DNA from: Fremontodendron californicum
Lineage: Eukaryota > Streptophyta > Magnoliopsida > Malvales > Malvaceae
DNA: 64,000 bases
Reading direction: 5' to 3'
NCBI GenBank assembly: GCA_030761205.1
Contig: JAULJL010000033.1
Coordinates: 992,001-1,056,000, forward strand
The notes under the pieces were generated by a model. It saw only the letters and a program-made list of their open reading frames with translations, searched no databases and was not told the origin of the DNA. Shown piece by piece: positions 1 through 12,986 of this stretch. Position 1 is the stretch's first letter. The number at the start of each line of letters is the position of its first letter. The translations under genes and the position numbers were made by a program.

Positions 1-1757
1 GTGAAAAATGAAATTCTGAATATCTATTTCCCCTAGGGATTGCTTTTCAATGTGAATATTTGTGCTTGACATGAAAAATGGCCATCTTTCATATCCCTTT
101 TGCACAAAAAGAAATTATCCATAGTCACCCCTTTTGAGCCGAAAGAAATCTTTTTTCTTTAAACCCTGATCAAGGATCATCCTCTACACTGGGGGGCAAA
201 TGCGAGGAAAGATCTTTTTAAAGATCATTGAGAAATGAGTCCTAGCTCAAAGACAGATACAAAGCAAATAGAGTGCCGAATGAATACGGGCTCACTCGGT
301 TAAAGAAAAAAAGAAGGAAAAGATGGTGAAATGAAAGCCAAGCAAAACAAAAGAAAAACACACAAAAAAAAAGTGTGTGAAAAAAACGATGGCAAATGAA
401 AGCCAAAAGCAAGGAAGAAAAAGAGCAAAGTCAAAAGGAATGAAAAGTCCAAAAGGGATAAATGTTTCAAAGAGAATTCTCCTCAAAGAAAGGATCCTTG
501 ATCTGATTACCCTCAAACACCTTTTTTGGGCCTATTTATCCTTTCTTTCTGAACCCTGAGCGATGGCCTACATTACGTGCTTTAAAAGTCCATTTTGATC
601 AAACATGAATATTTAACTTGAAGGGTTTTTCCTCAGATTTTATCCCATCTCATCGAATTATCATTTCACTAAGGAAGAATTTAGAATTCTCATATGAATT
701 GTAAAACAATGAAAAAAGAAGAAAAAAGAACAAATTGGAGAGAATGAGACTCTAGGGTGAAAACCCAAAAATGGGCGGTCTAGGGTAAAATGGGAATTTT
801 CGATGCCATCTATGATAGTGCCGATACCACAAAAGAAAAGATCATCTTAAAGAAGTGGTCATCAAGGAACATCTAGGAATTCTTGAACCCCCCAAATTGT
901 CAACTCTCATTTGGATGATTGATTTCAAAACTGAAACTTTTTCCTTCCAAGATTAAACTTTCCAGTTTAAACATCCCAATCAATCTTGACACTTGTCAAA
1001 ATACCTTGATACGGAAACTAAAAGAAAGTTGAATTTGTTTGATTCTTAATGAATTCATGATTTATAAAATCTGTTCCATTTGTGAGCCTAGAAAGGACAT
1101 ACATTTTTTGTTGTGAAGCTTTCCTGAAAAAACCAAAATCATGTTGTACCAAGCCTTGTCAATTCAAGTTGAAAAACCCAAATTGACACTTAAGAAAATT
1201 TTTAACTATGATCATCAATCTTCAAAAGATTTGTACATTACCACTGTGGGCTTAAAATTTTTGACTCAGAAGTTTTCATTAAAAAAGCAAAATTGTTTTT
1301 CAAAAAAAAGGAAAATAAAAAATATTTTTGATATACCCATTTTTGATGTTAACATGAGATAAGGGTTTTTCTAACTCAAAGGTGTGGAACTATTAGGGTT
1401 AACTTTGACTTCCAAATATGAGAAGAAGAAATAAAACTCAGCAAGCAGACTACTGTTAATAAGAGTTTGAAAACTGTTGGGGAAAAGAGAATAGCCAAAG
1501 ATTGAAAAATGAATTAAACATATACTCTTATTTGAAGGGGAAAAATGAATTGGAAAGGCTGAGTCAAAATCTAAAAAAGTGATCAGGGGCATTTACATCA
1601 CTCATGAGTATTCATCTATTTATTAAACTTCGCATTTGCACCGTGTCAGCAAGCATTTGCATAATTCATGATTATTCGTATTTGCACTATTCCATGAGCA
1701 TTTGCATTCACATCAATCCAAGATATTTGCATTTACACCATGTAGCATTTGCATGCC

Positions 1758-2575
1758 TTCAATTTCCTTGGTTTCATCCAGATCTCTTTCAATGTTATGG
1801 TTTCACCCATACATTTCAATTTCCTTGGTTTCATCCAGATCTCTTTCAATGTTATGGTTTCACCCATGCATTTCAATTTCCTTGGTTTCATCCAGATCAC
1901 TTCAATTTCATGGTTTCATCCATGCCTTCAATTTCCTTGGCTTCATCCAGATCTCTTTCAATTTCATGGTTTCATCCATGCTTTCAATTTCCTTGGTTTC
2001 ATCCAGATCTCTTTCAATTTCATGATTTCATCATGCCTTTAATTTCCTCGGTTTCATCCAGATCTCTTTCAATTTCATGGTTTCATGGAGCCTTCAATTT
2101 CCTTGGTTTCATCCAGATCCTTTTCAATTTCATGGTTTCACCCATGCTTTCAATTTCCTTGGTTTTATCCAGATCTCTTTCAATTTCATGGTTTCATCCA
2201 TGCCTTCAATTTCCTTGGTTTCATCCAGATCCTTTTCAATTTCATGGTTTCACCCATGCTTTCAATTTCCTTGGTTTCATCCAGATCTCTGCCAATTTCA
2301 TGGTTTCACCCATGCCTTCAATTTCCAAGGTTTCATCCAGATCTTTTTCAATTTTATGGTTTCACCCATGCCTTCAATTTCCTTGGTTTCATCCAGATCT
2401 CTTTCAATTTTATGGTTTCATCCATACATTTCAATTTCCTTGGCTTAATCCAGATCTCTTTCAATTTTATGGTTTCACCCATGCCTTTAACCTCTAGTTT
2501 CATCCAGATCTTTTTCAAATTTTTTATTTCATCAATGCATTTCAATTCCCTGGTTTAATCCAGGTCTTTGTCAAT
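1758..2575 (+). repeat. 57-bp minisatellite, about 14 units
   Basis: Each unit begins TTCAATTTCCTTGG and continues through CATCCAGATC and a CATGGTTTCA-type segment. The unit is 57 bp (19 codons), so long ORFs run through it in several frames; these reflect periodicity, not genes. The array sits just upstream of the 3' LTR. Variable tandem arrays are known at this place in Tat-lineage retrotransposons (hypervariable 3' UTR). Confidence 0.9.
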
Positions 2576-2848
2576 TCTCTTGCAAATCGAACCCGTTTCC
2601 TTAAAGATGGGTCGAGCCTTGATTAGTCAGGAATTCAATTTAAGGACAAAATCTTCAATTTACTGCTTTCTCAAAAAAAATGAAAAAAAGAAAAACTGAG
2701 GAAATGAAAATTTGAAAAAAAAAAACAAAAAAAGGAAGAAGAAAAGGTAAAAAAACCCCATTTTCCCTTTCCTTCACATGTGATTTCACTAACCGTACAA
2801 AATTAGTGCTGGTTTATCTTTGCCTGATTACTGATTCTCAGCAATAGC

Positions 2849-2862
2849 CAAAGAGGGGCAGC
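2849..2862 (+). other. Polypurine tract of Tat/Ogre element
   Basis: The purine-rich AAAGAGGGGCAGC abuts the LTR start TGTAGACACC. The second copy has the matching AAAGAGAGGCAGC immediately before 38431. This is the expected plus-strand priming site. Confidence 0.8.
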
Positions 2863-3560
2863 TGTAGACACCTAATTTTGTCCTAAACACTAAAACATGT
2901 ATGTTTTCTTCCTAAATTGATGTTGCAGAATCTAAAAAGACATTTTTCATCCTGCAGGTGGTACTCCGAGACTTAGTTTAAGAGGGTGAGCATAAAAAGT
3001 CAAACTCAAAAAAAGTCAACCCCGAAAAAAGTCAACCCCAAAAAAGTCAACCCCAGAAAGTCAACTACTGAAAAAATAACCCACTTTCAAAATCAAGATT
3101 TGAAGTTTAATTGAAAAATATTGAAAGAATTTTGATAATCCGAGGTCTACATTGAAAGATATAGAGTTCGGAAGTTTGGTTATGGAGATTCAGTAGAAAG
3201 GAAACCCTAATCCGGGAAATTTGGAGAAAAGTGCTTAAACGATCAAATTGGTCAAAATTGAAGGTTCCAAATGAAAGATAAGCATTGACTACGGGATATG
3301 GAGAAGCCACTTGAAAGAAAAATTAAAAGAAAAGTCAATCCGAGAGAAAACCGAGAATTAGGGTTTTTGTTGGATTTCGGTGAAATCGGGAAGAATTATA
3401 GAAATGGCCCGACTTGGTAAGACAAAAGCCCCTAATGGATGAAGAATGATCAAAAAGGGATAACCCAAGCCTCAATTTGAAGAAAATCTGAAAATCGGAC
3501 TTGTTTTTGGGCAAAACCGAGTTCCGAAGGCAAAAGGGTAAAATTGGAAAAATTGAGAAA

Positions 3561-4460
3561 AATAGCAAATGGACTCCGAAAATTCTGAAAATTTTCAAAT
3601 CTCATTCTTAAATCATTTGGAAGAGATTGGAGAAATAAAATCTTGATTCGGAGTTCGTTTGGAAAATGGCTAAATCCTGGGTCTCTTATGTAGAAATTCA
3701 AGAAGGAAAATCCCGAAAAAATAGCAAATGAACTCCAAATCTTCTTAAAATTTGCAAATATCATTTTTAAATTATTTGGAAGATATTGGCGAAATAAAAT
3801 CTTGATTCGGAGTTCGTTTGCAAAATGGCCAAATCTCGGGTCTCTTATGTAGAAATTCAAGAAGGAAAATCCCGAAAAATAGCAAATGAACCCCAAATCT
3901 TATGAAAATTTGCAAATCTCATTTTTAAATTATTTGGAAGAGATTGGAAAAATAAAATCTTGATTCGGAGTTCGTTTGCAAAATGGCCAAATCCCGGGCC
4001 TCACATGCAATAATTCAATAAGATAAATCCCAAAAAAATAGAAAATGGACTCCAAAAATTTTGAAATTTTGCAAATCTCATTTTTAAATTATTTGGAAGA
4101 GATTGGAGAAATAAAATCTTGATTCGGAGTTCGTTTGCAAAATGGCCAAATCTCGAGCCCCTATGTAGTAATTCAAGATGATAAATCCCGAAAAAATACT
4201 AAATGAGTTCCAAAAAATCATGAAAACTTCCATATCACACTTTTAAATTATTTGGAAGAGATTGGTGAAGAAAAATCTTGATTTGGAGCTCATTTAAAAA
4301 ATGGTAAAATGTGGGGGCATAAAAGGGCATTTTTGGAAGAAAAATCCAAATAAATAGCAAACGGACTCGTAAAAATTTGAAAACTTTCAGAATTCAATAT
4401 TTTATTATTTTGGAAGTATTAAAAAAATAAAATTTGAATTTGGAGTCCATTTTCCATTTA
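3561..4460 (+). repeat. 158-159-bp tandem repeat inside LTR, about 5.6 units
   Basis: The marker AATAGCAAAT or a close variant recurs at about 3561, 3720, 3878, 4037, 4195 and 4353, a constant spacing of 158-159 bp. Each unit carries TTTGGAAGAGATTGG and CGGAGTTCGTTTGCAAAATGG. The same array is at 61866-62580. Confidence 0.88.
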
Positions 4461-5423
4461 TTTGCATCCGGGGTGCAAAATGGTCATTTTACCCAAGCAA
4501 CCGAAAAGGGCTTCTTTTGGCCTTTCAAAAAATCAGACTTGGGCTGGAAAAGAGAGTGCTGGCCTGCCAAGGCCCAAAGGAAGGAGGAAGCTTCTGATTT
4601 TTCAATCAAATGGCCATGAATTAAGAGTTAGTTAGAGATTTTTTTTGATCAAGCCATTGTGATTAAGCCACATAGGCCAATGCATGAAGAGGGAGAGTGT
4701 CAACATTATTCATGAACAGCTGTAATTATGGACAGCTGATACACTAATCTAAGGGTGATAATTTCATGATTTTTCACCTTGGATCACTAGCCCTTGGATG
4801 GAAATTGGTTAGAACCAAAATTACAACATCCTAGCTTATTTTACGGGGTTCGGCCATCACATAGTGGGGGGAATTTTCATTTTGTGGACTTCATTTTTCA
4901 GATTTCTTCTTGTTTTTGCTTAGTTTTTCTCTCCTTGGTTGAAAGCAAAAAGACTAAGTTTAGAAAAGAAAGGAAAGTTTGAAGAGATAAAGCTTGAAAT
5001 ATAGCTTCTTGAGGTTGCATTTAGCACCAACTCTTGCACTTTCTTGATTTTCCATTCTTGTTTTTGCTATTTTGATTATTATTTGGTGAGTTTTCTTTTT
5101 AAATAAGTGTTTTTTTTTTATATTCCTTTTAAGTTCATTTTTCATCTTTTTCTTAAACAAGTTTTTTTTTTACATTTGTTTTCTTATTTCCTCACAATGG
5201 CCGAATGGCCTATATTTTTTTAGTGTTGCTGTTTTGTTTGATTTCTCATGTTATTCATGTTATTTTCTTTAGTCTTGATGTTTTAAATATTCTCCTACTT
5301 CATATACTTGAAGCATGTTTTAATTTGGTTGCTTGTTTGTTGTCCTTTATGAGTTTATTATCATATTCTTGCATTTTCAATTTTCTGTTTTCATAATGTT
5401 TAAATTTGTTGATGTTTTATATT

Positions 5424-5880
5424 TAGTATATCAAGTGTTTGTGAAAATACTTGTTAGTTTTAATATCTCTACTTTGTGTTTGCATGATTTGAGTGTTATA
5501 TTTTAGTTGAGCATGTTAGTATATCAAGTGTTTGTGAAAATGCTTGTTAGTTTTAGTATCTCTACTTTGTGTTTGCATGATTTGAGTGTTATATTTTAGT
5601 TGAGCATGTTAGTATATCAAGTGTTTGTGAAAATGCCATACTTGTTTGGAATCTTAGGCCATTCGGCTACCATGTTATTTTGCATTGTGTGTTGCATTTT
5701 TGCTATGTTAGTTGATAGGTTTGCATTTGCATGACATTTGATGGAGTATTTAGTTTAAGTATACCAAGTGTTTGTGAAAATGCCATGCTTGTTTGGAACC
5801 TTAGGCCATTCGGCTACCATGTTATTTTGCATTGTGTGTTGCATATTTGCTATGTTAGTTGATTGGTTGGCATTTGCATG
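5424..5880 (+). repeat. 93-bp and about 147-bp tandem duplications inside LTR
   Basis: TAGTATATCAAGTGTTTGTG recurs at 5424, 5517 and 5610 (93-bp period). A following segment with AGGCCATTCGGCTACCATG is duplicated at about 147 bp. The related LTR at the right window end has a diverged version near 63720-63800. Confidence 0.8.
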
Positions 5881-8194
5881 ACGTTTGGTTGAGTTTTTGG
5901 TTTAAGCATGCCTTGTGTTTGTGTTATTGCCATGCATATTTTAGTTGTTAGGTTAGGTTTATCTTGCCATGCATGTTCATGCATTTTAGACCTAGGTTGC
6001 ACTAAATGCCATGCAAGTTCATTTAGGTCTAGGTCACTATATTGATGCCATGCATTTTTTCATGACATTTAGGTTTAAGCTCATGCATTTCATGCATCAT
6101 ATTTGCTGTATTTTTTTCATACATTTCATGTTCATGCCACTTGACTAATGACTTCAGCCAATTAATGGTTCAAAGTCATGCTCTCTTGAGCACACTTGTG
6201 GAAAATTAAGGTTGGCAAATTTATTATTACACCTTTGTGATTTTTTTTACTTAGCCAATTTTTATCTAACTTTTTAAAAGTCTTAGCTATTGTTTGTCAG
6301 TCATTTTTTGAGTTTTAAATATTTTTACTTTGATTTTTAAATGATTTTATCAAAGGCAAAAATGTATTTTGGCAAAACAGTTTTTTCATCCAGTACTCGT
6401 ACTTTCCCGATTTTTCTGGGCATTCATATTTAATTAAAAAATTAAGTTGATTTTTTCCCGTGTAGTTTTACATGTCCTGAGTCTCATTATTTTTTTATAT
6501 TTTTTTTAATTTTTAAAAATAGGGTAAAAAATCGTAGCTTAAAACTGGACAGTGGAGTCATAATTGAATTTAAAGAAAAATCATTTTTCTGTTTTGGTTA
6601 AGTTACTTAGAGGGGGCTGATTAGGAAGTCTATCTACTGATTTAGGGTAGTTTCTAAGCCTTTTTAGACTCTAAAAATGATTTTTTAAGTCTCGGGTTAA
6701 GGGTGGTCAAGTCCGGGATTTTAAACTTAGGAAATTAGAGCTATTTAAAAAAAAAAAGGTTTAGCCCAGTTTTTTATTTTTAATCCAAGCTTTTCCAACT
6801 TGTTTTCAAACAATCACAAAGTATTTTGGTTTTAGAATATTTAATTTGACATATTTTCCTAAGGTAGCCGGATATCATTTTAGATATACGGATTTCCTTA
6901 ATTAAAGGAAAAAATACATTTTCATGCATTGCATTTTTCATATTCATGCATTTTATATAATATGTGATTTTTGCTATGATAATTTCTATGATATTGTTAT
7001 GATTTTGAGTTATGTTATATTGTTTATTATATGACTTGGAATATTTCATGATATCCTATGCTTTTCATTTAATTATTTTTTTGTTGTTATATTATTTAGC
7101 ATATACTATGTTCATGCATTATTATTTTCATTTTTATTTCATGCCTATTATATGATAGTATGATTTTATATTCCATGTCATTTAAACTATATGCCATATC
7201 ATCCATATTTGCCATGTCATTTAAATTATGTCATTTCATATAGAATATATTATGTTACCTAGGATATTTTATTTCACTTAGAATATATCATATGACTTAG
7301 GATATTACATTTCATATAGAATATATTATGTTACCTAGGTCATTTCATTTAGAATAAGTCATATAACCTAGGACATTTCATTTCATTTAGAATATGCTAA
7401 GGCATTTAAATTATATCATATCATTTAGGTTGCATTATATTATTTAGATTTTGCTATGTCATTTTATTTATGTCATGCATATACATATTCATTTCTTTTA
7501 AATGCTTTCAAAAAGGTAATGCTTTTCAATAAAAATAAAGATATTCCCGAGTTAAAATAATTCATGAGTTCTCTGCCGGGTTTGCTGGGGAGGACATCAT
7601 CAATTATCATTAATAACGAAATATCTTCTTTAAAAAGAGAATGATTCGGAAAGTTTTTTCAAAACTAATAAAAATTTCTATATTTTGCCACGTTTGTTGG
7701 GGAATATAGGAAAATTTTGAATTTATAAATTTCGGATCATTTTCAATTAAAAATGGAATTATTTTTATTTAAATTGGGAATTAACTTGAAATACTAAATT
7801 CAAAACCGACTTTTTTTTTACCGACACTTGAGATAACACATGATTAATAAGGTACTGTTTTATACGGGCGTTGTGGGGGTGCTAATCCTTCCCCGCACAT
7901 AACTGAGTCCCGAACCCGTTTCTTTGATTTCTCTAGTTTAGAACGCAGACTTGAAATTGGTTTTAAAATATTTTAATTAATTTTTAAAATATTTTATAAA
8001 ACCGTTTTTAATAGGTGGCCGATCACACCTAGCTAAAAAAGACTGGTGGCGACTCTATGTCTTTTTCAAGGTCATTTTCACAACCTTCATTTTTTAGAGG
8101 AATTAAGTCGACTTTTCCTCGATTTTTTTTTAATGTCACGCTTAACGAATAATAAAGTCTTGCGATGAGACTTGTTATTTTTTAGGTTGCGACA

Positions 8195-10330
8195 ACATCA
8201 GTTTACATTTAGGACAAACATGGCTCATTCCTCACGAGATGCATTAATGAGATAAAATAAAAATTGGCTTAGCTTTAAGAGCTTTCAAAGAAACCTTTAT
8301 TTCAAATCAGAGGTATAAGAGTCACTGAGAACCTATACAACACTTGTTAGGATTCATGGAAGGCGGGAACTCAGATAAAATGGAAAGAATGAGACAGGCT
8401 CTACAAGAGACGTAGGAAAGGCTAATTAGAAACCAAGAAATAACCGAGAACAAATAGCTAAACTGATGGAATTGATGTCCGCCACTGTCAAAGGCAAGGG
8501 GCATGTCGAGGGTTCCACAGAGAAAGAAAGAGTCGTGGAAGGCAAGTACTTAGCTATAATAGAGGGATTGGAACTCGTTCAGCAAGAGACGAAAGAAGCA
8601 GTAATTAGAACTCAGGAAGGGATTCGAGAACAAATGACCATAGTCAAAGAAAATGGGCAGGTTGAGATTTAAACTGTAAAAGAAAAACTGAAAGCCTTAG
8701 AAAATGGTTTGGGGAATTGCCTCCCTTGACCGTTTGGGGTAACAGTAATCGAAGAGAAGAATTCTCAAGGTACACAGCTGCAAGTTACACTACCAGCGAA
8801 GTACCAGCTGTTAGAGGAGGAAGCTTTGTGCACTGGAGGAAACAAATATATTTGGAAATAGGATCTGAAAGAATTTAGCTTGGTTCCCGATTTAGTCATT
8901 CCACCTAAATTCGAGATTCCCAACTTTGAGATATATGATGGAACAACTGATCCGATGACCCACCTCAAAATGTTCTGCCGAAAGATGACAGACCAAACAG
9001 ATAATGATAAGCTTTTGATCCATTGTTTTCAAGATAGCCTCAGCGAGTAGGTGGTACAGTCAATTGAGTAGGGGTCAGATTTGTTCTTGAAAAGATTTGG
9101 CTAGAGCTTTCTTTGACCCATACAAACATGTGACTGAAATGGCACTGAATCGTCTCACTCTGCAAAATATGGAGAAGAAAGCTACTGAAAGCTTCAAAGA
9201 GTATTCTCACAAGTGGAGAGATCTAGCTGCTCAGGTACAACCACCCTTAACTTAAAGCTGCCGTCTTTTTTGCAAATACACTACAGGCCCCACACTATGA
9301 TAAACTCATTGGTAATACCACGAGGAACTCCGTGGCCATGGTAATCCCAATGGAGATGATTGAGAAAGCCAATAATGGGAAATCCAAAAGAGGTGAGACA
9401 TCTGGTACCAAGGGAAGTTTTATCCCATATCCTCCATACCCCATATACCAACCATTCTGCCTGTCCATGAACAATATGTATCAGGGTCATTACTCACACA
9501 TGATGGCCTCTCAATATAACTATTTAGCAAATCTTCAACTTCAGGCCAGCCAGAGAAAACCAAAGAACAGTCGAAAAAGAGATTTGTTTGAACCACTCCC
9601 CATTTCTTACTTTGAGTTTTTACCCCAGCTTGTTGAAAAGCAACTTCTCATGAAAGTGCCAGTGAAGCCCATCCAACCCCCATACCTGAGTTGGTATAAT
9701 GAAAATGCATATTGTGATTATCACTATGGGATACAAGGGCACTCCACAGAAAATTCCCTGTCCCTGAAACGAAAGGTTCAAGCACTCATTAGTAATGGGC
9801 AGATAAACACTGAAGATAAACAAAGGTCAAATGACATGAGAACACCATCGTTCGTTCATGGCAAGTCAAATAGGGAGGTCACAAAAGGAAAGAAATGCAG
9901 ACACGGGTTCATGAAGCAAGAGAGCAATCAAGTTGACCCGATTCCTGTGCCATACAATGAGCTATTACCTCAACTCAACCAGAACTGCCTCCTACAGCCA
10001 AGCAACTGGAGCCTCTAATGCTAATAAGTGTTGCAATTATCATTCCGGCAACCAAGGCCACTCAACCGAGAACTGCCAATCTTTGAAATACAAGGTCAGG
10101 GATCTCATCAAAGCTACTTTGCTGAGTTTTGAAGAAGGGAAAGCCAAGTGTCATGACATGCCTCCTTCCTAAAAATGATCGCAACCAAGAAAAGATTCTG
10201 ATCCCAATCTCAATCCCTGACCTGCTACCTTTACTGATAAAAAACCAATAATTTGTTGTGAAACTACTTACAGGCGCATGCTTAAACAAAGTAATCAATA
10301 TAGTGTAGCAAAGTAAACAAAGAAGCACCT
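8195..10330 (+). pseudogene. Tat/Ogre-type gag remnant (Ty3/gypsy), multiply broken
   Basis: Three gag pieces in order can be read. At 8466-8672 there is a charged coiled-coil-like segment. At about 8880-9048 a reading frame passes through PKFEIPNFEIYDGTTDP and a following DNDKLLIHCFQDSL, the conserved core of plant gypsy capsids, and ends in a stop. At 9332-10172 a proline/tyrosine-rich region carries two similar C-x2-H...GHSTEN knuckle-like motifs (about 9706 and 10035), the second followed by a KYKVRDLI-type segment. Stops and frameshifts separate the pieces. There is no protease or pol. No primer-binding site was recognised after the LTR at 8194. The family call rests on these motifs; the decay makes it non-functional. 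Confidence 0.75.
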
Positions 10331-11496
10331 GAAGTACAACAATATCTTAGGCTTGCGTTTAGCATAGGTTTATATCATTAAAAAACAATTAAAACACCCA
10401 TATGATTTAGAAGTTACCTACTTAAGATATTGTAACCTTAAGTTGCAGATCCAAACAGCAAGTTGCTCTCAAGTCCAAGATCCACAAAGCTTCCAATTCG
10501 AGCAAGATCACAAGAAGCACAATTGTTCTTCCTTTAGAGCTAGTCCACACGAACAGATGATGGATCCTTTTCTAAGGTATGGTGGTTCATTTGTGCTAGC
10601 AAGTTGATCCTAAGACCATAATCAAAAGGTCTATCTTTGGTGTTTATCTCTCTAAATCAATCTCAATCAACAAGGAAGAGAAGCGGCAAGAATACACCAA
10701 AAAAAAGGAATTACGGCAACCAAGAATTCGTGCAGAGAGGTGGCGATATAAGCTTTTTGCTAGGGTAAGGTTCTTTTCTTGAAACCAACTTCTTCTCAAG
10801 CAAAAATCAGAATATCTCAAGTAGAATAAGTCCTGGTATACGGCTACAGCCTCTATATCTGATATATATGCAGGTGCAAACCCTGACCCCCTCTTCTTAA
10901 GGCATGGCCGACCACTGTTGCTTCTTGCACAAGATTTTCATTAATTCACTTTGGACTTAAACAATTTAATTCCAGGATGGATCAATAGGCCCATTTATAT
11001 TATCCAATAATAGTAATGGTCCAACAATCTTAATGCCTTAAGTTGGGCCAAATATCCTTAGTTGACAGTCTTAAATTAGAGTAGTCTCTTTGGACCCATT
11101 CTAATTTCTCATGCTTATTTATTGGATAGATTAATTTATAAACAAAAGTAATTTAATTCTCAATTAAATTTCTTTCTCCTCACGAACAATTCATGATATT
11201 AATCTATTAATATCATCTCATGACATTAATCCAATACAGCATAGTCATTCAAAATACACCTTGTACATCACAATGTTAAAGTCGACTATACTAGTTTATA
11301 CAAGACTTCTTGATTCCTTTTATCTCATTAAGACATTGTCTTTGGATTTCTTAAATCTCAATTATGTCTTAATCTATCTTAATTGAACTTCTTCAATTAA
11401 ATCATCAACATAGATCTTTTATTTCATAGAATACCATATTTAATCCATACATTATTATTCTTATGTGTGTGACCCTCTAGGTTCCCAATATGTTGG
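10331..11496 (-). mobile_element. Ty1/copia LTR, distal part (split by the 12-kb element)
   Basis: This non-coding AT-rich sequence is continuous with 23485-24444 once the inserted element and one copy of GTTGG are removed. The joined sequence resembles the copia LTR at about 41401-42756, for example GTGTGTGACCC and GTTGGCAAT. The LTR end at the left is not clear and no tRNA-Met binding site is visible, so part of 10331-10900 may be flanking sequence. Confidence 0.6.
11492..11496. repeat. Target-site duplication GTTGG (left copy)
   Basis: GTTGG immediately precedes the LTR at 11497 and immediately follows the other LTR at 23480-23484. A 5-bp duplication is normal for LTR retrotransposons. 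Confidence 0.92.
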
Positions 11497-12986
11497 TGAT
11501 GGAAACTCAATTAAGAGTTGTAAACCCAAGTGCAGGTTATGTTCAAGTAATAAATTCTCGGGTGTCCGAGGTCGAACCACAGGGAAGCGTATTAGTAAGT
11601 ATAAGTTTATAAATATATAAGAAAAAGAAAGTAAACAAGATATTAAGGAATCAACAACCAAATAAGATAAACAAGATATTAGAGAACAAAATAAACAAAA
11701 TATAAAAGAAATTAAACAAGATAGAAAAAAACAATAAGAAAAGATGTTGAGGTTAGAGAATCCACACTTGATGTTATGCTAAGATTAATCTTGTTTTATT
11801 ACACAATTGAAATCCACACATAAGGGAGGTTCCAATCGGAAGGTTTAGCAATTCAGTCCAAATTGTCCAACGTCCATAGCATATGATATTATGTTCATTT
11901 GGTGTCCTCAAAACTCATAAAAAGAGTCCAAGCATTCCTTATGCCAAGGTATATGTCTACAACAAATCAAGGTTATGAAACCAAGCATTTACTGTGCCAT
12001 TTTCATTGTCAATAATGAATCAAGATCCCTACTTTGCAAGTATGATTTTAAACCAAAAGAAAATATTATCTATACTAAATGATGATTCATTTTAGCTCAT
12101 GTTTAAGAGACTAACCTTAGCATTTACCAAAAGCTTCACCTCATCACCTCAACAATATGATTAGCAACACATACTAGATATGAATAAAATGAAAAGAAAT
12201 GTAAGAAACATAAGTAAAGAAAAAGAAAACTAGAGAAAGGAAAGAAGAAGAAAACTTAGAGAATTTTATTACAATGGCTAATATCCTACCAATGTATCTT
12301 TAATGCTCATCCAAGGCCCTCTATTTATACACATTTTGGAGAGCTAAATGACAAGAGACAAGCTTTATAAATTTCAAAGGTAGGTATAATAGGTGGGTGC
12401 ATTTTTCTAACAATTTTCGTCATATTGTATGACAATTCTGATCAGCCAGCTTGATGGTCGATTTTGTCAATGTTGGATGCTCGATCTGATCAAATGGTCT
12501 TCTAGAAAAATATACCCCTATCAGCTACGGATCCATAGCCGTTGGAATCAGATCATTTGCTCATGTGGATCGGAAGATATGGTCAAAATACCAAAACAGG
12601 TCAGCACAGACGTCATTGCACATCAGCCAACTTGATGGTCGATTTCGCTAGGGAAAACGACTCCGTTTCAAGAAGTGTAAAACATGAAAAAGATAGATAT
12701 GCCTCTTAACTATGCACTGTAAACATTTCAGCCTTAATGCTTCAGTGAAACTCCAGATATAGCTGATATGGCAAAAGGTGTCGGAACTGGAACTGAATTG
12801 GATTTGCCCTTAATTCTTGATTTAACCTAGTAATCTGAAATCACTCAAAGAAACTCGTGAAAAACACCAAATTACATAAAAATATAAAATATCATAAACA
12901 CAATTAGACTAAGCAATAATAACTTGTATTTGACACAAAACAATAATAAAACATAACTAAGAACTATATAATTATACGAGTTATCA
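11497..12986 (-). mobile_element. LTR-A, 3' LTR of the composite element
   Basis: In + coordinates it starts TGATGGAAACTC and ends GAGTTATCA; in element orientation it begins TGATAACTCG. U3 is about 12330-12986, with TATAAATAG at 12321-12329 (complement) and a poly(A)-type AATAAAA about 60 bp downstream. U5 is about 11497-12260. The U3 half is shared with LTR-B; the U5 half is not. It carries one copy of the block that is doubled in LTR-B. Confidence 0.9.

Larger units (their letters stand above)
1..2862 (+). mobile_element. 3' internal region of a Tat/Ogre-type Ty3/gypsy element (partial)
   Basis: This is non-coding sequence directly upstream of a 3' LTR. It is homologous, with many indels, to 32640-33883 plus 35945-38430, which also ends in a polypurine tract and an LTR beginning TGTAGACAC. 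It contains A-rich purine tracts (300-480), a GCATTTGCAT-type repeat start (1620-1755) and a 57-bp minisatellite. Short ORFs here are not conserved between the two copies, so I call no gene. The gag-pol of this element would lie left of the window. Confidence 0.75.
2863..8194 (+). mobile_element. Complete 5.3-kb LTR of a Tat/Ogre-type element
   Basis: The LTR runs from TGTAGACACC to TTGCGACA, 5332 bp. The start is shared with 38431 and 61027. The end is shared, inverted, with 28187 and 30217. It contains a 158-bp tandem array (3561-4460), 93-bp and about 147-bp tandem repeats (5424-5880), and a stretch of short degenerate repeats around CATTTAGAATAT (7080-7480). LTRs this long are typical of Ogre-like elements. 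It is preceded by a polypurine tract and followed by gag-like sequence, so it could be the shared LTR of a tandem pair. No ORF in it looks real. Confidence 0.85.

Noticed and set aside
1604..2558. Several long overlapping + strand ORFs (up to 297 codons) with repeated FPWFHPD-type residues
   Set aside because: They are produced by the 57-bp (3 x 19) minisatellite, are open in several frames at once, and are absent from the sister copy.
8195..8220. Possible primer-binding site after the 5.3-kb LTR
   Set aside because: ACATCAGTTTACATTTAGG does not match the 3' end of any tRNA I can recall, so it was not annotated.
12429..12635. 68-codon + strand ORF, repeated at 22922
   Set aside because: Antisense to U3 of LTR-A, conserved only as part of the LTR pair.
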